Of a DNA stretch of 64,000 nt, positions 10,363 to 19,112 are shown one piece after another (position 1 is the first letter of the stretch; each line of letters begins with the position of its first letter). The position numbers and the translations under genes are program-made. The notes beneath the pieces are model-generated. The model did no database searches. It was not told the DNA's origin and saw only the letters and a program-made list of their open reading frames with translations. Origin of the DNA: CAKKQX01 sp046313915. Its GTDB lineage: Bacteria; Pseudomonadota; Gammaproteobacteria; Burkholderiales; SG8-41. Location of the stretch: the NCBI GenBank assembly GCA_046313915.1, contig JBKBXX010000001.1:1-64000 (forward strand), given 5' to 3'.

Positions 10363-11258
10363 CGGCGGACGATTTCCCGGTCAATGTCCTTGGTGAGCTG
10401 CAGGATGGGTGCCAAGGATTTCTGGACGCCGCTGGGCAGATCGTCGAAGCGGACGGTCTGCTCGAACGCCGCGAGTACCTGCCTGCCCTGTTCCGTGTTC
10501 TCCATGGCGAGCAGCACTTCACGGATGCGTTTGACGAGGGCTTCGTCGAGGTCTTTGCGGTGACTGACCAAGTGCCTGGGTACGGCTGGCGTTTCGTGAA
10601 TGACGCGCAAGGCATCGGGCTGGGCTTTACGGAACTGTTCAAAGTCGTGAATACCGACCGCGCCCGCGGCGACCTTGCCACGCGTGACCCACAGCAGCGT
10701 CGTTTCCTTTTCCCCGCTGAACACGAAACCCACTTCCCGCGGCCCGACCGGCGCGCCGTTGTCCGAAAACTCGCGCAATGCGAGCTTGGACTCGAGCAAG
10801 GCGCTCTTCGGCAAAAAATAACCCGTCGTCGAGTACGGATCCTCGAACGCCAGCATTTTGCCTTTCAAGTCGGCGAGCGCGTGGATTGCGCTGTCGGCGC
10901 GCACCACGAAAACGGAATTGAATTCCGCCTGTCCTCTTTTCCAGCGCCGGAGCAGGATTTTGCTTCCTGCGAGGCGGCTCACGGCGACCGTCGGAAACGG
11001 GCTGTCGATGAAAATGTCGACCTGCCGCGTGCGCATTTTCTCCGCCATTTCCGGTATCCCCCCGGCCACTACCACCTTGCCCTGCTCAATGCCCATGTCC
11101 TTCAACTGCTGGGCGAGATAGTGCGCAAAAGGATGGAAGATCTTGATTTCCTTGTCCGGCTTGCCCGAGATCGATCCCACGAAAAGGGTGCGGCCTGCCG
11201 CGGGGCCGGCTGCGGCCACCAGCGAGGCGAACAGTGCGGAAAGCAGCCAGCGGTGCAT
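10359..11258 (-). CDS. PhnD-like periplasmic substrate-binding protein
   Basis: A 299-residue periplasmic binding protein of the phosphate/phosphite/phosphonate (PhnD) family. The signal peptide is at residues 1-22 (MHRWLLSALFASLVAAAGPA, then AGR). The mature part shows the family pattern IFHPFAHYLAQQL, a DIFIDSPFPTV loop, FEDPYSTTGYFLPKSALLE and a GAVGIHD segment. No ABC permease or ATPase lies nearby. Its stop overlaps the histidine kinase start by 4 bases and a porin gene precedes it by 13 bases. By analogy with AioX, which serves the AioS kinase, it may present an oxyanion or phosphonate-like ligand to the kinase rather than feed an importer; that role is inferred. Confidence 0.88.
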   Translation of the reverse strand: MHRWLLSALFASLVAAAGPAAGRTLFVGSISGKPDKEIKIFHPFAHYLAQQLKDMGIEQGKVVVAGGIPEMAEKMRTRQVDIFIDSPFPTVAVSRLAGSKILLRRWKRGQAEFNSVFVVRADSAIHALADLKGKMLAFEDPYSTTGYFLPKSALLESKLALREFSDNGAPVGPREVGFVFSGEKETTLLWVTRGKVAAGAVGIHDFEQFRKAQPDALRVIHETPAVPRHLVSHRKDLDEALVKRIREVLLAMENTEQGRQVLAAFEQTVRFDDLPSGVQKSLAPILQLTKDIDREIVRR

Positions 11259-11271
11259 GAGTACCTTCTTA

Positions 11272-12756
11272 TCAGAAATTGACCTGTCCGCGCAACAGCA
11301 GCGCGCGCTCGCGCGAAGTCGGCACGCCGCCGATCGTGACCAGCGTGTCGAAGCGGGTTTCCACCAGGTTCACCATTACGCGCGAATAGGGGTTGAGTAT
11401 CCATTTCAGGCCCAGCGTCCACGCGTCGGCGCCGTCGGTGAGCCCTGCACCGAGGACGCCGCTGCCTGCGGGATTGGTGAGCTGGAAGTCGGAGGCGTCG
11501 AATCTGCTGTAGCGCAGGCCCAGTTCCAGCGCGCCGCGGCCGCCGCTTCCGGCACGGAAGTCCGATTTCGGGCGGATGTTTCTGAATGCGCCATTGCGGT
11601 AAGCATCGGCATAATGCTCGCCGGTTACGAGCCAGCTCGCGCTCACGTATTGCGCCTTGATTTCGCGGTCGTAGGCGACGCCGGCTGCGCTCACGCCGTC
11701 GAAACGGGTCGCAATGTGTTCGGCCTGGAGCTTGAACGGACCCCACGCGAACGCTGCCTCGATGCCGTTACGGCTGACGCCGACCGGGCCGCCGGTGAAG
11801 GCGGCGGGGTCGAAGAAGCGGAAGCCGCGCGCTTCGGTGCGGCCGTTGAATCCTACGTCCCCGACGGGGCGGCTGCCGCGCGTGACGCCAATCCCGCCGT
11901 GCAGCACCGCATTCTTGCTGCCGGTCCATTCGGCGGCATTGGCGGTCAGGCGCCCGATGCGGTCCTTGCCGTCGTTGTCGTCGGTATCGGCATCGCCGTT
12001 GCCGTTAGACAGTGCCACGCCGTAGTAGAGGCCTTTGGCGGGGCGGCCGTGGACCATGATGCCGCGCTCCTTGCCGGGCGCCTGCGAATTGGCGAGCGAG
12101 CGTTCCTGGAAGTCGATGAAATTGGAGCTGGTCATCTCCTCCAGGCTGAAAGGCATTTTGAACAGCCCCAGCCGCAGCTGGGCTGCGTTCGCGAGCTTGT
12201 AATTGACGTAAGCAGTGTCGATTTTGGCTGTCGAAGCAAAATCGCCGGTGATTTCGGCGTCGAGCCAGTCTCCCAGTTCGAGTTCGACGCCCAGGCGCGC
12301 GCGCCGCACTTCGGCGGTATTGGTGGTGCGCGACGTGGTTCGCGCATCATAGCTGCGATAATCGGCGTGGAGGCGACCGCCGACCTTGACCTTGAGGCCG
12401 GCTGAGCGGTCCTCGAAGACGGTGCCGTCAGCGGGTTTTGCCGCCGTGCGCACGGTCGGCGCGGCCGGTTGCGCCTGTGCCGACTTCACCTGGTTGTATT
12501 CGGCGGCGGTGAGGATGCCTTTGGTCTTGAGCAGTTCGAGCAGCGCCGCATCACCGGCCGGCGCCCGTTGCAGGTTGCGGTATTCGTCCTCGGTCAGAAT
12601 GGCTTTCTGCCGCAGCACGTCGAGCAGCGCGGGCTGCGCGCCCGACGCTGTATTGGCGGCGGCGAGCATTGCTATGGCGAGCAGCCGCGGGGCGAACCGG
12701 CGGCATTGCGGTTGTATTGCGTTCGCGGCTGGTTTGTTTCCTGACGGAGCTTTCAT
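11272..12756 (-). CDS. Phosphate-selective porin family (OprO/OprP) outer-membrane protein
   Basis: A 494-residue outer-membrane beta-barrel protein. After a longer than usual signal region (cleavage probably after NTASGA near residue 40) come two short helical repeats, LLDVLRQKAILTEDEYRNL and LLELLKTKGILTAAEYNQV, a layout common in OprP-family porins. The barrel begins near residue 118 (GLKVKVGGRLHADYRSYD) and ends in an aromatic C-terminal strand, LLLRGQVNF, as recognised by the BAM machinery. GAGGAGG stands 6 bases before the ATG. It is the first gene of a three-gene operon with the PhnD-like protein and the sensor kinase, which suggests it admits the sensed anion. Confidence 0.9.
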   Translation of the reverse strand: MKAPSGNKPAANAIQPQCRRFAPRLLAIAMLAAANTASGAQPALLDVLRQKAILTEDEYRNLQRAPAGDAALLELLKTKGILTAAEYNQVKSAQAQPAAPTVRTAAKPADGTVFEDRSAGLKVKVGGRLHADYRSYDARTTSRTTNTAEVRRARLGVELELGDWLDAEITGDFASTAKIDTAYVNYKLANAAQLRLGLFKMPFSLEEMTSSNFIDFQERSLANSQAPGKERGIMVHGRPAKGLYYGVALSNGNGDADTDDNDGKDRIGRLTANAAEWTGSKNAVLHGGIGVTRGSRPVGDVGFNGRTEARGFRFFDPAAFTGGPVGVSRNGIEAAFAWGPFKLQAEHIATRFDGVSAAGVAYDREIKAQYVSASWLVTGEHYADAYRNGAFRNIRPKSDFRAGSGGRGALELGLRYSRFDASDFQLTNPAGSGVLGAGLTDGADAWTLGLKWILNPYSRVMVNLVETRFDTLVTIGGVPTSRERALLLRGQVNF

Positions 12757-13105
12757 CGAGGGCCTCCTCGGGTTCGTGACTTTACTGCGCCTGCCGGCAA
12801 TGCAGGCGGCGAATTTTCACACTGGGATTATTGCAGGAACGGCATTGCGGCAAAGCGCGAAACAGATGCAAAGCTGTGTGGCAATTCGGATGCGAGCGGG
12901 CTGCCACATTATAACATATTGATTTATTAGGTTATTAAGCTGCGTTCCGAAGCGTGCGTCCTGATTCCCATCGCAGGGGCTGGGCTGAAACTTCTGAAAT
13001 CTTCCGGGAGCTTTGCCGTGATTACTCAGGGGCTGCTCGAAAGGGAATTGCCAAGGGCCTGATTAAGGGGGCAAAATATGCAGTTCATCAAATGGATGTA
13101 GCTGG
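12757..13105. other. Divergent intergenic region between porin and parA
   Basis: 349 bases that must carry the promoter of the porin-PhnD-kinase operon and that of parA. It contains the exact 16-base AT-rich motif at 12910-12925 and the porin ribosome site near 12763-12769. No FNR, Pho or other known operator was recognised with confidence. Confidence 0.5.
12910..12925 (+). repeat. Copy of the dispersed 16-base AT-rich motif
   Basis: TATAACATATTGATTT, identical to the copy at 754-769. Here it lies in a divergent promoter region, 154 bases before the porin start and 180 before parA. Confidence 0.6.
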
Positions 13106-13897
13106 ATGACGGTTTACGGCCGGGGGCTCATCGTGGCAAGGATTGTGGTGTTCAACCAGAAGGGCGGCGTCGGCAAGACCACGACCACGCTCAATCTCGC
13201 GGCGCTGCTCGCCCGGCGCGGCGCCGATCCGCTGGTCATCGATCTCGATCCCCAGGCGCATCTGTCAGGAGTGTGCGGTGCCACGGTGGCGGAATCGGAG
13301 CACAGCCTCTACGGTTTTTATTCCCACGCCGTGCCATTGACCGCCTTGATCCGCAACAGCAACGGTGGCTGGAAAATCATCCCCTCGCATCTCGATTTGT
13401 CCAAAGTCGATACCCAGTTCGGCAAGGGGCCGAATATTCTCAACCGCCTTTACACTGGCATCGTGAAAGAGCGACTCAATACCGATCGGCCGATCCTGAT
13501 GGATTCGTGTCCCATGCTGGGCGTGCTGTCGCTCAATGGCATCTTTGCTTCCGATCGCGTGCTGGTGCCGATTTCCACCGATTATCTGGCGATCAAGGGC
13601 GCGCTGCAGATGGAGCGTACGCTGAAAGCGCTCGAGCACGTGCTGAAAAAGCGTGTCGTGAGGCGCTACGTCATCACGCGCTTTGACACGCGGCGCAAGA
13701 TGTCATGGGATATCGATCGCCAGTTGCGCGAGCGTTTCGGCGCGGAAGTGTGCGAGACGCGCATTGCCGAGAATGTCAGCATCGCCGAGAGCCCCTCGTA
13801 CAGCAAGGATGTATTCGGGCACGCGCCGGAAAGCCGCGGCGCGCACGACTACGCCGCGTTGCTCGCCGAACTCGAAGCCTGTGGTTTCCTGCAGTAG
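13106..13897 (+). CDS. ParA/MinD-family ATPase (orphan)
   Basis: A 263-residue cytoplasmic ATPase of the ParA/Soj type. The deviant Walker A motif NQKGGVGKTTTTLNLA is at about residues 16-31 with both signature lysines, the A' motif DLDPQAHLS at about 47-55 and the Walker B-like DSCPMLGVL near 133. The ATG at 13106 is given; a GTG at 13133, giving a start VARIVVFNQKGG, is equally possible and closer to family length. No parB or parS-like repeat is next to it, so it is probably not a chromosome-partition pair and may position another cellular structure. The partner is unknown. Confidence 0.88.
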   Translation: MTVYGRGLIVARIVVFNQKGGVGKTTTTLNLAALLARRGADPLVIDLDPQAHLSGVCGATVAESEHSLYGFYSHAVPLTALIRNSNGGWKIIPSHLDLSKVDTQFGKGPNILNRLYTGIVKERLNTDRPILMDSCPMLGVLSLNGIFASDRVLVPISTDYLAIKGALQMERTLKALEHVLKKRVVRRYVITRFDTRRKMSWDIDRQLRERFGAEVCETRIAENVSIAESPSYSKDVFGHAPESRGAHDYAALLAELEACGFLQ

Positions 13898-13901
13898 AAC
13901 G

Positions 13902-13947
13902 GCAAGCGGTGAAAGGACAAGCTGGGCTTGTTCCGCTCGCCGCTTGC
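13902..13947. repeat. Inverted repeat between convergent genes (parA / 73-aa protein)
   Basis: GCAAGCGGTGAAAGGACAAGC (13902-13922) faces a near-complementary arm at 13926-13947, with a 3-base loop. It lies between the stops of two convergent genes and may end transcription from both sides, though there is no T run. Its AAGCGG(T/C)GA core resembles the hairpin at 22001-22047, which suggests a dispersed repeat family. Confidence 0.5.
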
Positions 13948-13956
13948 TGCTCACGC

Positions 13957-14178
13957 TTACCTGCCCTCATCCTGCCTGCCGATCAACGAGATCATGCCTT
14001 CGAGATCGAGCGCCTCGCCGCGGGTGCTCGGTTCCGATTCGCGGCATTCGAGGATTTCGCAATTGTGGTAAATCTGGCCGATCTTGTTCTCGGCCTCGGT
14101 GCGGTCACGCGCCTGCACCATGAGGTTTTCCACGACCATTCCGCCGCGTGTCCTGATTTTGAAGCCGTATTTGTTCAT
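13957..14178 (-). CDS. Conserved hypothetical protein, 73 aa
   Basis: A 73-residue soluble protein beginning MNKYGFKIRTRGGMVVENL, with the pattern of a short beta-hairpin followed by an amphipathic helix (DRTEAENKIGQIY) and a final strand containing two Cys (NCEILECRES). AAGGAG lies 8 bases before the ATG at 14178; the longer upstream frame lacks such a site. It follows the gamma-carbonic anhydrase gene by 38 bases on the same strand and is probably co-transcribed with it. No function is recognised. Confidence 0.7.
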   Translation of the reverse strand: MNKYGFKIRTRGGMVVENLMVQARDRTEAENKIGQIYHNCEILECRESEPSTRGEALDLEGMISLIGRQDEGR

Positions 14179-14216
14179 GGGGACGCTCCTTCGCTGCCGC
14201 GCTCCGGCATTTGCCG

Positions 14217-14741
14217 TCACGATTCGTCGGGCCTGAGTTCCTGCCTGTAGAACCTGAATTTCCTCACGTAATGGTCGGAAGCCGCGTTGATGCGCTGGAT
14301 TTCCTCGGCGGAGAGCTGGCGCACCACCTTGCCGGGGGAGCCGATCACCAGCGATCCGTCGGGAATCTCCTTGCCTTCGGCAATCAGCGAATTGGCGCCG
14401 ATCAGACAGTTTTTCCCGATTTTTGCGCCGTTCAGGATCACGCTCTTGATGCCGACCAGGCTGCCGTCGCCGATGGTGCAGCCATGCAGCATGGCCATGT
14501 GGCCGACGCTTACGTTCCTGCCGATGGTGATCGGAAAACCGGGATCGACGTGCAGCACGCAGCCGTCCTGCAGCTGGGAGTTTTCGCCTATCGTGATGAC
14601 GTCGTTGTCGCCGCGCACCACGCAGCCGAACCAGACGCTGGCATTGTTTTCGAGCACCACGCTGCCAATGACGGTGGCGTTGTGTGCGACATAGTAGTCG
14701 CCTTTGCAGACGACCTTGCGGTCCCCGATGGAAAATTTCAT
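14217..14741 (-). CDS. Gamma-carbonic anhydrase family protein (left-handed beta-helix)
   Basis: A 174-residue protein of the gamma-carbonic anhydrase/YrdA/PaaY group. Hexapeptide repeats run from about residue 12 to 130. Three metal-binding His positions are suggested by CVLHVDPG, VSVGHMAMLHGC and the following turn; the family uses three histidines from two adjacent subunits of a trimer to hold zinc. An Arg-Asp pair is seen in VVRGDND. A TATAAT box is found 30 bases upstream of the ATG and a GGAGGAAG ribosome site just before it. Whether it hydrates CO2 or acts on another substrate cannot be decided. Confidence 0.88.
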   Translation of the reverse strand: MKFSIGDRKVVCKGDYYVAHNATVIGSVVLENNASVWFGCVVRGDNDVITIGENSQLQDGCVLHVDPGFPITIGRNVSVGHMAMLHGCTIGDGSLVGIKSVILNGAKIGKNCLIGANSLIAEGKEIPDGSLVIGSPGKVVRQLSAEEIQRINAASDHYVRKFRFYRQELRPDES

Positions 14742-14770
14742 GGGCTGTTCTTCCTCCGTCCGTTAGCCCG

Positions 14771-14776
14771 ATTATA
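14771..14776 (-). promoter_or_regulatory. -10 element (TATAAT) of the gamma-carbonic anhydrase gene
   Basis: On the minus strand TATAAT is followed after 29 bases by the ATG at 14741, with GGAGGAAG between. The -35 region is weak (TTCCGC-like at 18 bases). Confidence 0.5.
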
Positions 14777-14817
14777 CCCAGCGGCGGGGCGGCTGCGGAA
14801 AGGGCGACGTAAATGAC

Positions 14818-14851
14818 AGACGGCCGGCGGGATGGTGTCCGCCGGCCGTCT
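14818..14851 (-). terminator. Strong hairpin downstream of hppA
   Basis: A perfect 13-base stem, AGACGGCCGGCGG at 14818-14830 and its complement at 14839-14851, with an 8-base loop. It begins 24 bases after the hppA stop. No U tract follows, so it may stabilise the 3' end of the mRNA or act as a Rho-associated or imperfect terminator. Confidence 0.55.
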
Positions 14852-14874
14852 GCGTGTGATGCACCGCTGGCGCC

Positions 14875-16923
14875 CTACAGGAGCGGCACGATCAGCAGCG
14901 CCACGATGTTGATGATCTTGATCAGCGGGTTGACCGCGGGGCCGGCGGTATCCTTGTAGGGATCGCCGACAGTGTCGCCGGTCACTGCCGCCTTGTGGGC
15001 GTCAGAACCCTTGCCGCCGTGATTGCCGTCCTCGATGTATTTCTTGGCATTGTCCCATGCGCCGCCGCCGGTGGTCATCGAAATCGCCACGAACAGGCCG
15101 GTGATGATGGAACCCATCAATACCCCGCCCAGCGCCTGCGGTCCGAGCACGATGCCGACCACCACCGGGACCAGCACCGGCAGCAGCGAGGGCACGATCA
15201 TTTCCTTGATCGCCGAGCGGGTGAGCATGTCCACCGCGCGTGAATAGTCGGGTTTGGCCGTGCCTTCCATGATGCCCTTGATTTCCCTGAACTGACGGCG
15301 CACCTCGACCACTACCGAACCGGCGGCGCGGCCGACGGCTTCCATCGCCATTGCGCCGAACAGATAAGGCACCAGGCCGCCGATGAACAGGCCGATGATG
15401 ACCATGTGACTGGAGAGGTCGAACGCTATCGATTTTCCGGCTGCTTCGAGCGCGTGGGTGTAGTCGGCGAACAGCACCAGCGCAGCGAGCCCTGCCGAAC
15501 CGATCGCGTAACCCTTGGTCACCGCCTTGGTGGTGTTGCCCACTGCATCCAGCGGATCGGTGATGGCGCGCACTTCCTTCGGCAGGTCGGCCATTTCGGC
15601 GATGCCGCCGGCGTTGTCGGTAATCGGGCCGTAAGCGTCGAGCGCGACGATGATGCCGGTCATCGACAGCATCGCGGTCGCGGCGATGGCGATGCCATAA
15701 AGTCCTGCCATGGCGTGGGCGGCGTATATGCTCGCGCACACCGCGAGTACCGGCCATGCCGTCGATTTCATCGATACGCCGAGGCCGGCGATGATGTTGG
15801 TGGCGTGGCCGGTGGTGGAGGCGGCGGCGACGTGGCGCACCGGCGCGAACTCGGTCGCAGTGTAGTACTCGGTGATCACCACCATCAGCGCGGTCAGCAC
15901 CAGGCCGACCAGCGCGGAGCCGAGCAGTTTGAGCGGCGAGAGCTCGGGGTATTGCGCGCCGATGTTGCCCATCATGCTGTAGGTCACGATGACGAAGCCG
16001 ACCGCGGCGATCACGCCGGATACGATCACACCCTTGTAGAGCGCGCTCATGATCTTGGCTCCGGGTGAAACCTTGACGAAGAAGCAGCCAATGATGGAGC
16101 CGATGATGGAAACACCGCCCAGCGCCAGCGGATAGGTGGCGGCAGTGAGCGCGGCTTCCGGCTTGGACAGCAGCAGTGCACCCAGCAGCATGGTGGCGAT
16201 GATGGTCACGGCATAGGTTTCGAACAGATCGGCCGCCATGCCGGCGCAGTCGCCGACGTTGTCACCGACATTGTCGGCGATCACGGCAGGGTTGCGCGGA
16301 TCGTCCTCGGGAATGCCGGCTTCGACTTTGCCCACCAGATCGGCGCCGACGTCGGCGCCCTTGGTGAAAATGCCGCCGCCAAGCCGCGCGAAAATCGAGA
16401 TCAGCGAGCCGCCGAAAGCGAGTCCCACCAGCGGTTCGGCGATTTTCTTGATCGAAGCGCCGTGTTCGGCGCTGCCGAGCAGTGTCCAGAAAAACACGGT
16501 GACGCCGAGCAGCCCGAGCCCGACCACCAGCATGCCGGTGATGGCGCCGCCGCGAAAAGCGATGGCGAGCGCTTCATTAAGACCGGTGCGTGCGGCTTCG
16601 GCGGTGCGCACGTTGGCGCGCACCGAGACGTTCATGCCGATATAGCCCGCCAGTCCCGACAGCAGGGCGCCGATCGCGAAGCCGACCGCCGTCGCCCACG
16701 ACTTGAGCGCAAAACCGATGACGATGAAAAGAATGACGCCAACGATGCCGATCGTCGTGTATTGACGGTTCAGATACGCCGATGCGCCCTGTTGCACGGC
16801 CGCGGCGATTTCGCGCATGCGGTCGTTGCCGCTGGGCTGGGCGAGAATCCACTTGATCGAAATGCCGCCGTAAGCAAGCGCGGCAATGGCGCAAAGTAGC
16901 GCGATTAACAGACCACCAGACAT
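14875..16923 (-). CDS. hppA: Membrane-bound proton-translocating pyrophosphatase (K+-independent type)
   Basis: A 682-residue inner-membrane pump with about 16 helices that splits pyrophosphate and moves H+ outward. Catalytic signatures are present: DVGADLVGKVE, the double-Asp run NPAVIADNVGDNVGDCAGMAADLFE and the C-terminal GDTVGDPYKDTAGPA. The ion-class motif reads GNTTKAVTKG; Lys at the position occupied by Ala in K+-dependent enzymes points to the K+-independent proton pump. GGGAG precedes the ATG at 16923. It lies near pyrophosphate-dependent phosphofructokinase on the same strand, so the two enzymes can share the PPi pool. Confidence 0.97.
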   Translation of the reverse strand: MSGGLLIALLCAIAALAYGGISIKWILAQPSGNDRMREIAAAVQQGASAYLNRQYTTIGIVGVILFIVIGFALKSWATAVGFAIGALLSGLAGYIGMNVSVRANVRTAEAARTGLNEALAIAFRGGAITGMLVVGLGLLGVTVFFWTLLGSAEHGASIKKIAEPLVGLAFGGSLISIFARLGGGIFTKGADVGADLVGKVEAGIPEDDPRNPAVIADNVGDNVGDCAGMAADLFETYAVTIIATMLLGALLLSKPEAALTAATYPLALGGVSIIGSIIGCFFVKVSPGAKIMSALYKGVIVSGVIAAVGFVIVTYSMMGNIGAQYPELSPLKLLGSALVGLVLTALMVVITEYYTATEFAPVRHVAAASTTGHATNIIAGLGVSMKSTAWPVLAVCASIYAAHAMAGLYGIAIAATAMLSMTGIIVALDAYGPITDNAGGIAEMADLPKEVRAITDPLDAVGNTTKAVTKGYAIGSAGLAALVLFADYTHALEAAGKSIAFDLSSHMVIIGLFIGGLVPYLFGAMAMEAVGRAAGSVVVEVRRQFREIKGIMEGTAKPDYSRAVDMLTRSAIKEMIVPSLLPVLVPVVVGIVLGPQALGGVLMGSIITGLFVAISMTTGGGAWDNAKKYIEDGNHGGKGSDAHKAAVTGDTVGDPYKDTAGPAVNPLIKIINIVALLIVPLL

Positions 16924-17111
16924 GATTGCTCCCGTTGATTATCGGCCGTTAAGGCAGGCCGTTTTGCCTCTTACCAATTTTTTCCGCCGGAGGACATGAA
17001 AGTCGCGAGGGGTGAGACCCTTGAACCCCCGGCGTTACCGTGCTCCGCTTTTCCCCGTGCTCCCTGTAGCTGTCCGCGTTTGGCAGCGCCCGATCCGCAG
17101 CTCACCGGCTT

Positions 17112-17357
17112 TCACCGATTTTCGAGGCCGCTCTCCCGGCCTTTGTCGGTACCCAGGGCCAGGCCGCCCTCGAAGCGCGTGCCGGTCCTGAAACCGAAAA
17201 TGCGATCGAGCTCGAGCTCGACGATCAGCTCGTCTACCGCCTGCTGTCCGTGTTCCCTCATTACCTCCGACAGGATCAGCTTGGACGAATTGGCATTATA
17301 GAACCCTCCGAAGCCGGCCTGTACCTGCAGAAGCTGTTTTGCTCTTTCGAGGGTCAT
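17112..17357 (-). CDS. Conserved hypothetical protein, 81 aa
   Basis: An 81-residue soluble, mostly helical protein: MTLERAKQLLQVQAGFGGFY, then a helix with VMREHGQQAVDELIVELEL, then IFGFRTGTRFEGGL. It starts 13 bases after the phosphofructokinase stop on the same strand, so it is probably translated from that mRNA. I recall no named domain. The helical pattern, operon position and sensible codon use favour a real gene over the antisense frame that covers it. Confidence 0.65.
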   Translation of the reverse strand: MTLERAKQLLQVQAGFGGFYNANSSKLILSEVMREHGQQAVDELIVELELDRIFGFRTGTRFEGGLALGTDKGRESGLENR

Positions 17358-17370
17358 GCCCGCATCACAC

Positions 17371-18633
17371 CTAGATCCTGAATGCGTCGTGCAGTTTTTT
17401 CTTTATCGCGACGTTCCTGAGTTTCACGTATGCCGGCAGACCGTTCTTGTAAGGCGGCGGGTCTTCTCCCTGGATCAGGGGCGCGAGGTAGCGCCGGCAT
17501 TTGGGGGTGATATGGAAACCGTCTCCGGTGATGAAGTCGCGTGGCATCATTTTCTCGCGGTTGGCGATGTCTTCCAGTCTGGCCATGCCTATCGACCATC
17601 GATAAGGCCGGTTGGATTTGCGCACGATCACCGGCATCACGGCGTTGTGGCCCTTGATGGCGAATTCGACCGCCGCCTTGCCAACCGCATAGGCTTGCTG
17701 GACGTCCGTTTTCGAGGCGATATGGCGTGCCGAGCGCTGCAGGTAGTCGGCGACCGCCCAGTGATATTTGTAGCCGAGCTGGTCCTTGACCAGATTGGCG
17801 ATCAGCGGCGCGACCCCGCCCAGCTGCGCGTGGCCGAATGCGTCTTTCAGGCCCGACTCGGACAGGAATTTGCCCTCGGCATTGCGCAGGCCTTCCGAAA
17901 CGCCGATCGTGCAATAGCCATGGCGCTTGACCACCTGGTCGACGCGGGCGAGGAACTTCGCGGGATCGAAAGGGATTTCGGGAAACAGCAGGATGTGCGG
18001 TGCGTCGCCTTCCCGTTCCGCGGCGAGACCGCAGGCCGCCGTGATCCAGCCGGCATGGCGGCCCATCACCTCCAGCACGAATACTTTGGTCGAAGTGCGC
18101 GCCATCGATGCGACGTCGAAGCCGGCTTCGCGGATGCTGGTGGCCACATATTTCGCGACTGAACCGAAACCCGGGCAGTTGTCGGTGACGACGAGATCGT
18201 TATCGACGGTCTTGGGAATGCCGATGCAGTTGAGCGGATAACCGAGCTTCGCGGAAAGCTGCGACACTTTCCAGGCGGTATCGGCGGAATCATTGCCGCC
18301 GTTGTAGAAAAAATAACCAACGTTGTGCGCCCTGAACACGGCGATCAGCCGTTCGTATTGGGCGCGGTTTTCTTCCAGCCCTTTCAGCTTGTAGCGGCAC
18401 GAGCCGAAAGCACCGGCCGGTGTATGGCGCAGCGCCCGGATCGCCGCAGGCGTTTCGCGGGAAGTGTCGATCAGATCTTCGGTGAGTACGCCGATGATGC
18501 CGTCACGGCCGGCAAGCACTTTACCGATGCGATCGTCGTACTTGCGCGCGGTTTCGATCACGCCGCACGCGGTGGCGTTGATCACTGCGGTCACTCCGCC
18601 CGACTGGGCGTAGATGGCATTACGCTTGGCCAT
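17371..18633 (-). CDS. pfp: Pyrophosphate-dependent 6-phosphofructokinase
   Basis: Converts fructose-6-phosphate and PPi to fructose-1,6-bisphosphate and phosphate, reversibly. The 420-residue protein has the donor-site motif GGNDSADT near residue 113 (GGDGT in ATP enzymes) and PKTVDND near 146, whose Lys in place of Gly is characteristic of PPi-using enzymes. The substrate segment MGRHAGWITAACGLA is near 190 and GVSEG near 244. The order adk, 121-aa gene, pfp, 81-aa gene on one strand suggests one unit, with the PPi pump gene next to it. The symbol follows usage for PPi-PFK. Confidence 0.93.
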   Translation of the reverse strand: MAKRNAIYAQSGGVTAVINATACGVIETARKYDDRIGKVLAGRDGIIGVLTEDLIDTSRETPAAIRALRHTPAGAFGSCRYKLKGLEENRAQYERLIAVFRAHNVGYFFYNGGNDSADTAWKVSQLSAKLGYPLNCIGIPKTVDNDLVVTDNCPGFGSVAKYVATSIREAGFDVASMARTSTKVFVLEVMGRHAGWITAACGLAAEREGDAPHILLFPEIPFDPAKFLARVDQVVKRHGYCTIGVSEGLRNAEGKFLSESGLKDAFGHAQLGGVAPLIANLVKDQLGYKYHWAVADYLQRSARHIASKTDVQQAYAVGKAAVEFAIKGHNAVMPVIVRKSNRPYRWSIGMARLEDIANREKMMPRDFITGDGFHITPKCRRYLAPLIQGEDPPPYKNGLPAYVKLRNVAIKKKLHDAFRI

Positions 18634-18746
18634 GGGACTATTGCGTGTTTCGTGTCTGGAAAAAACGATATTCTAGCACACGGCTTCGCAGGTAAAAACA
18701 TTGGGAATCAATGCCTTGAATTTGATCCCGTGTGCCGCACGCCGCA

Positions 18747-19112
18747 TTACAGATCGGCGCCGGTCTTGCCGGAAGTGGCGCCGGCGCGATTTTTTTCGTG
18801 ATCGGCCTGCAGCCTGAGGGTGATGGTCACGCACTCGGCGAGATCATCGAAATCACGCCCGGTGCCGTACTGCTCGGTGGCCGAATAATAGAATTGGCTG
18901 CGAAAGCGGGTTGCGGCGATCTTGAATATCACGAACTCCACGCCGCGCTCCTCCCAGTAAAAGGTGGGGCACAGCGTGATTTGGGGGGAAGTCGGGTCCA
19001 GCCTGACTTCGCTGTCAGCGAGTTCGACCTGCACCCGCTTGGCATAACGCTCCTGGAGCGCGCTTTCGACCACCCAGCGGTCGGCGGCGGTGAAATCCGG
19101 TATTTGTTTCAC
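18747..19112 (-). CDS. Conserved hypothetical protein, 121 aa
   Basis: A 121-residue soluble protein with an N-terminal helix (FTAADRWVVESALQERY) followed by beta-rich sequence (VQVELADSEVRL, ITLCPTFYWEERGVEFVIFKI). Its GTG start overlaps the adk stop by 4 bases (GTGA), which implies translational coupling to adenylate kinase. The downstream pfp gene begins after 113 bases. The coupling and a near-family-like composition make it a likely real gene. I do not recognise a function. Confidence 0.75.
   Translation of the reverse strand: MKQIPDFTAADRWVVESALQERYAKRVQVELADSEVRLDPTSPQITLCPTFYWEERGVEFVIFKIAATRFRSQFYYSATEQYGTGRDFDDLAECVTITLRLQADHEKNRAGATSGKTGADL

Noticed and set aside
13106..13897. ParA as part of a plasmid-type partition locus
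   Set aside because: No parB, no parS repeats and chromosomal housekeeping genes on both sides.
16996..17301. Plus-strand frame of 101 codons after a GGAGGA
   Set aside because: Spacing from GGAGGA to ATG is only about 2 bases, composition is Ser/Pro/Arg-rich, and it is antisense to the better-supported 81-residue gene.
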